Below, piece by piece: positions 61,182 through 64,000 of a stretch of DNA of 64,000 bases; position 1 is the first letter of the stretch, and each line of letters opens with the position of its first letter. A model generated the notes under the pieces. It did no database searches and was not told where the DNA came from. It worked only from the letters and a program-made list of their open reading frames with translations. The DNA is from Archangium gephyra (GTDB lineage: Bacteria; Myxococcota; Myxococcia; Myxococcales; Myxococcaceae). Made by a program: the position numbers and the translations under genes. The stretch spans positions 4,720,501 to 4,784,500 of the forward strand of contig NZ_CP011509.1 in NCBI RefSeq assembly GCF_001027285.1, given 5' to 3'.

Positions 61182-61212
61182 GGTGCTCCCCTCCACGCTG
61201 CCAGGAGGGGTC

Positions 61213-61773
61213 ATGAAGAACGCCACGCTGTTCGCCGCTGTGATGGCCGTTGTGCTCGCGCTGCCCGCCACCGCCAAGGAGGTCGCGGGCGTGCAGTTTC
61301 CCGAGACGCTCAAGGCCGAGGGGAAGGACCTGAAGCTCAATGGCGCGGGCCTGCGCAAGAAGCTCGTCTTCAACGTGTACGCGGCCGGCCTGTACGTGGA
61401 GAACCCGTCGCAGAGTGCCCAGCAGGTCATCGAGTCGGATCAGGTGAAGCGGGTGCGCCTGTCGATGCTGCGTGACCTGGACAAGAAGACGATCACCGAG
61501 GCGATCGTCGACGGGTTCAAGAAGAACTCGAAGGACAAGCTGCCGGCGCTGCAGCAGCGGCTGGACACCTTCACGGCGGCGATTCCGGACGTGAAGAAGG
61601 GCGAGGAGCTGTTGCTGACGTATGTGCCGGGCAAGGGCACGACGATCGAGAGCAAGGGAGGGCAGAAGATCTCCGTGGAGGGCAAGGACTTCTCGGATGC
61701 GCTCTTCTCGGTGTGGCTGGGGAAGAGCCCGGTGGACGGGAGCCTCCGGGACGGGATGCTGGGCAAGGAGTAG
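61213..61773 (+). CDS. Secreted chalcone isomerase-like protein
   Basis: 186 residues with a signal peptide ending PATA. The body is the chalcone-isomerase fold found in bacterial envelope proteins: VAGVQFPETLKAEGKDLKL, LRKKLVFNVYAAGLYVENP, VRLSMLRDLDKKTITEAI and FSDALFSVWLGKSPVDGSLR. Bacterial members bind fatty acids and usually lack isomerase activity. GGAGGGG upstream fixes the ATG at 61213. Follows serC by 31 bp and may be co-transcribed. Confidence 0.85.
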   Translation: MKNATLFAAVMAVVLALPATAKEVAGVQFPETLKAEGKDLKLNGAGLRKKLVFNVYAAGLYVENPSQSAQQVIESDQVKRVRLSMLRDLDKKTITEAIVDGFKKNSKDKLPALQQRLDTFTAAIPDVKKGEELLLTYVPGKGTTIESKGGQKISVEGKDFSDALFSVWLGKSPVDGSLRDGMLGKE

Positions 61774-61868
61774 CCAGGAACCCCACGTCTCCCTCATCCA
61801 GACGTTGCAGCGGGCCGTGCGCCGGGTAGGGTGCGGCCCGCTTCGACTTCCCCATGGAGAAACACTGG

Positions 61869-63962
61869 ATGAGAAAGGCATTACTGGCCGCCTGTTGTCT
61901 CGTGGTGTCCGCCTGCAAGACCGCGGAGCCCACGCCCACCCCCCCGGCCCCGCAGCCTCCGCAGGAGCAGCCGGCGCCCGCACCGAAGCCGCTGCCGCCC
62001 GGACTGGATGGCACGGCGATCAACGAGCAGGCGAACCCGTGCGAGGACTTCTACGAGTACGCGTGCGGCAACTGGGTGAAGAACACGGAGATCCCCGCGG
62101 ATCGACCGCGCTGGTCGCGTGGCTTCGACTCGATCGCGGCGCGCAACGAGGAGGTGCTCCGGGAGCTCCTCGAGGCCTCCTCCACGGGCAAGGCGGCCGA
62201 GGGGACGCCGTACGCGCAGAAGCTGGGTGACTACTACGGCGCCTGCATGGACGAGGCGCAGCTGGAGGCCTCGCTGCCGGCGCTGAAGGCGGAGCTGGCG
62301 AAGCTGACGGCGGTGAAGAACGCGAAGGACCTGGCGCAGGTGGTGGGCACGCTGCACGCGCGCAGCGTGTTCCCGCTCTTCCATCTGGGCTCCAACAACG
62401 ACCTGAAGGACGCCAGCCAGGTGATCGGCGAGGTGGACCAGGGCGGGCTCGGGCTGCCGGACCGGGACTACTACCTGAAGGATGACGAGAAATCGAAGGG
62501 GCTGCGCACGGCGTACGCGGAGCACCTGAAGAACCTCTTCGTGCTGCTGGGCGAGACGCCGGAGCAGGCGGCGAAGAGCGCGGCCACGGTGCTGGAGACG
62601 GAGACGGCGCTGGCCAAGGCCTCCCTGACGCGCGTGGAGCGCCGCGAGCCCAAGAGCCTCTACCACCGGCTGGAGCGCAAGGGCCTGAAGACGGAGGTGC
62701 CGGCCTTCGCGTGGGACGTGTACTTCACGGCCGCGGGCGCCAAGGACCTCCAGACGCTCAACGTCACGCACCCGCCCTTCTTCAAGGAGGTGGAGCGGCT
62801 GGTGAAGACGGCGAAGCCGGAGACGTGGAAGCCGTACCTGACGGCGCACTACGTGCTGAGCGTCGTCCCGGCGCTGCCCAAGGCCTTCCAGGCGGAGCGC
62901 TTCCGCTTCACCTCGCAGAACCTGACGGGCGCGAAGGAGGACGTACCCCGCTGGAAGAAGTGTGTGCGCTTCACCAACAACGCGCTGGGCGAGGCGTTGG
63001 CGCAGCCCTTCATCACGAAGACGTTCGGCGCGGAGGGCAAGACGACCACGCAGCAGATGGTGGTGGAGATCGAGAAGTCCTTCGAGCGCAACCTGGACAC
63101 GCTGGCGTGGATGGACGCGCCCACGCGCGAGCAGGCGCTGGTGAAGGTGCGGAAGATCGCCAACAAGATTGGCTACCCGGACAAGTGGCGCAACTACGAT
63201 GCGCTGAAGGTGGAGCGCGGCTCGTTCCTGGGCTCTTGGGTGAACGCCTCGGCGTTCGAGCAGGCCCGGCAGCTGGCGAAGATTGGCAAGCCGGTGGACA
63301 AGGACGAGTGGATCATCCCGCCGCCCACGGTGAACGCCTTCTACAACCCGGCCCTCAACGAGATCATCTTCCCGGCGGGCATCCTGCAGCCTCCGTTCTT
63401 CAACCGCGAGGCGACGGCGCCCGTGAACTTCGGGGCCATGGGCATGGTGGTGGGGCATGAGATCACCCACGGCTTCGACGACGAGGGCCGCCAGTTCGAT
63501 GCCCAGGGCAACCTGCGGGACTGGTGGACGCCGGAGTCGGACAAGGCGTTCCGCGAGCGCGTGGCGTGCGTGAAGGAGCAGTACGACGGGTACACGGCCA
63601 TCGACGAGCTGAAGGTGAACGGAGCGCTGACGCTCGGCGAGAACGTGGCGGACCTGGGCGGCCTGAAGCTGGCGCACGCGGCCATGGAGGCGTGGCTGAC
63701 GAGGGACCCCGAGGCGGCCAAGCAGGTGAGTGGCTACCGCTACACGCCGAGCCAGCAGTTCTTCCTGGGCTACGCGCAGTCGTGGTGCTCGAAGTACCGG
63801 GATCCGTTCGCGCGGCAGATGGCGATGGTGGATCCGCACTCGCCGCCGCACTGGCGGGTGAACGGGCCGGTGGGCAACCTGAAGGAGTTCCAGAAGGCCT
63901 TCCAGTGCCAGGAGGGCGCGAAGCTGGTGCGCCCGGCCGCGCAGCGCTGCGAGGTGTGGTAG
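61869..63962 (+). CDS. M13-family (neprilysin-like) metallopeptidase, lipoprotein
   Basis: 697 residues. Lipobox LVVSAC, a Pro-rich linker, then the full M13 layout: CEDFYEYACGNWVKN early, zinc site MVVGHEITHGFDDEGRQFDA (HExxH), and GENVADLGGLKLAHAAM with the third ligand (ExxxD), ending in QCEGAKLVRPAAQRCEVW-like CxxW-type tail. The family hydrolyses oligopeptides outside the cytoplasm. The ATG at 61869, 9 bases after GGAG, is preferred to one 15 bases upstream. It converges with an outer-membrane protein gene. Confidence 0.95.
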   Translation: MRKALLAACCLVVSACKTAEPTPTPPAPQPPQEQPAPAPKPLPPGLDGTAINEQANPCEDFYEYACGNWVKNTEIPADRPRWSRGFDSIAARNEEVLRELLEASSTGKAAEGTPYAQKLGDYYGACMDEAQLEASLPALKAELAKLTAVKNAKDLAQVVGTLHARSVFPLFHLGSNNDLKDASQVIGEVDQGGLGLPDRDYYLKDDEKSKGLRTAYAEHLKNLFVLLGETPEQAAKSAATVLETETALAKASLTRVERREPKSLYHRLERKGLKTEVPAFAWDVYFTAAGAKDLQTLNVTHPPFFKEVERLVKTAKPETWKPYLTAHYVLSVVPALPKAFQAERFRFTSQNLTGAKEDVPRWKKCVRFTNNALGEALAQPFITKTFGAEGKTTTQQMVVEIEKSFERNLDTLAWMDAPTREQALVKVRKIANKIGYPDKWRNYDALKVERGSFLGSWVNASAFEQARQLAKIGKPVDKDEWIIPPPTVNAFYNPALNEIIFPAGILQPPFFNREATAPVNFGAMGMVVGHEITHGFDDEGRQFDAQGNLRDWWTPESDKAFRERVACVKEQYDGYTAIDELKVNGALTLGENVADLGGLKLAHAAMEAWLTRDPEAAKQVSGYRYTPSQQFFLGYAQSWCSKYRDPFARQMAMVDPHSPPHWRVNGPVGNLKEFQKAFQCQEGAKLVRPAAQRCEVW

Positions 63963-63965
63963 CGC

Positions 63966-64000
63966 TCAGAAGAAGCTGAGCTGCGTGCCCGGCTTCATGG
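63966..64000 (-). CDS. C-terminus of an outer-membrane protein (partial)
   Basis: The minus frame entering the window ends ...MKPGTQLSFF and stops at 63966-63968. A final phenylalanine after alternating residues is typical of outer-membrane beta-barrel C-termini. GCTCAG-AAGAAG-CTGAGC (63964-63981) forms a small hairpin over its end. Only eleven codons are visible. Confidence 0.4.
   Translation of the reverse strand, partial: MKPGTQLSFF

Noticed and set aside
61881-63851. 656-codon minus frame opposite the M13 peptidase
   Set aside because: The plus frame has complete M13 motifs; the minus frame is Arg/His/Leu-rich and featureless.
1-64000. CRISPR array or insertion sequence
   Set aside because: No regularly spaced repeats and no transposase-like frame was seen on either strand.

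Overview
The window looks like a chromosomal segment of a myxobacterium, most likely of the Cystobacter/Archangium/Melittangium group. The evidence is GC near 70% with GC-rich third positions, densely packed genes with many ATGA or GTGA overlaps, many lipoproteins, cysteine-rich secreted proteins, DUF4388 proteins, a type VI secretion module, kelch-repeat proteins and a caspase-like protease. No tRNA, rRNA, CRISPR array or intact transposon was seen.

Layout. 1-3415 (minus) is part of a type VI secretion operon: tssK, tssL, a shortened TssM-like GTPase and the start of a further gene. 3615-7845 is an RNA-repair locus, rtcR diverging from rtcB and rtcA, with a sigma-54 promoter and a repeated motif between rtcR and rtcB and a strongly structured 216-bp spacer between rtcB and rtcA. 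7864-12132 holds a GST-fold protein, a hydroxyacyl-CoA dehydrogenase coupled to a JAB/MPN-like protein, a secreted two-domain cyanovirin-type lectin and two small envelope proteins. 12359-18482 has a degenerate receiver/DUF4388 protein, yebC-ruvC-ruvA, an SH3 lipoprotein, a DksA-type zinc-finger protein and small unknowns. 18550-28844 holds two divergent peptidases, lipoproteins, a c-heme/lipoprotein/DUF1501 operon and a YvbH-like PH protein. 29222-33003 is a low-constraint stretch with a decayed vanadium haloperoxidase-kelch gene and an AT-richer cysteine-rich lipoprotein. 33228-48190 is mostly housekeeping: an MBL hydrolase/alcohol dehydrogenase pair, ruvB, lpxC, a DsbA-like/DUF4388/pyrF operon, pepA, a TauE/DUF1634 transporter pair and a TPR protein. 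48200-53637 has a frameshifted Xre-type (ScfR-like) regulator with palindromes upstream, a gluzincin peptidase and a compact RiPP-type operon: a Cys-containing precursor, an MNIO (DUF692) enzyme and a DUF2063 partner. 53645-59968 (minus) has a large heme/PD40 lipoprotein and an operon of ECF sigma factor, anti-sigma-like protein, caspase-beta-barrel fusion and lipoprotein. 60093-64000 has serC, a chalcone-isomerase-like protein, an M13 metallopeptidase and the tail of an outer-membrane protein.

The best candidate for an undescribed system is the 51.6-53.6 kb operon. Its 78-residue peptide carries two EKGGE-type repeats ending in cysteine motifs and is followed by the enzyme pair that, in the HvfABC and bufferin families, modifies cysteines to make copper-binding peptides. 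Second is the sigma/anti-sigma/caspase operon, where the protease appears tethered to the outer membrane through its own C-terminal barrel. Third is the unexplained structured RNA between rtcB and rtcA. Two genes (29739-31330 and 48200-49761) are each split by one missing base. Most convergent gene junctions carry a perfect GC-rich hairpin with no T-tract.
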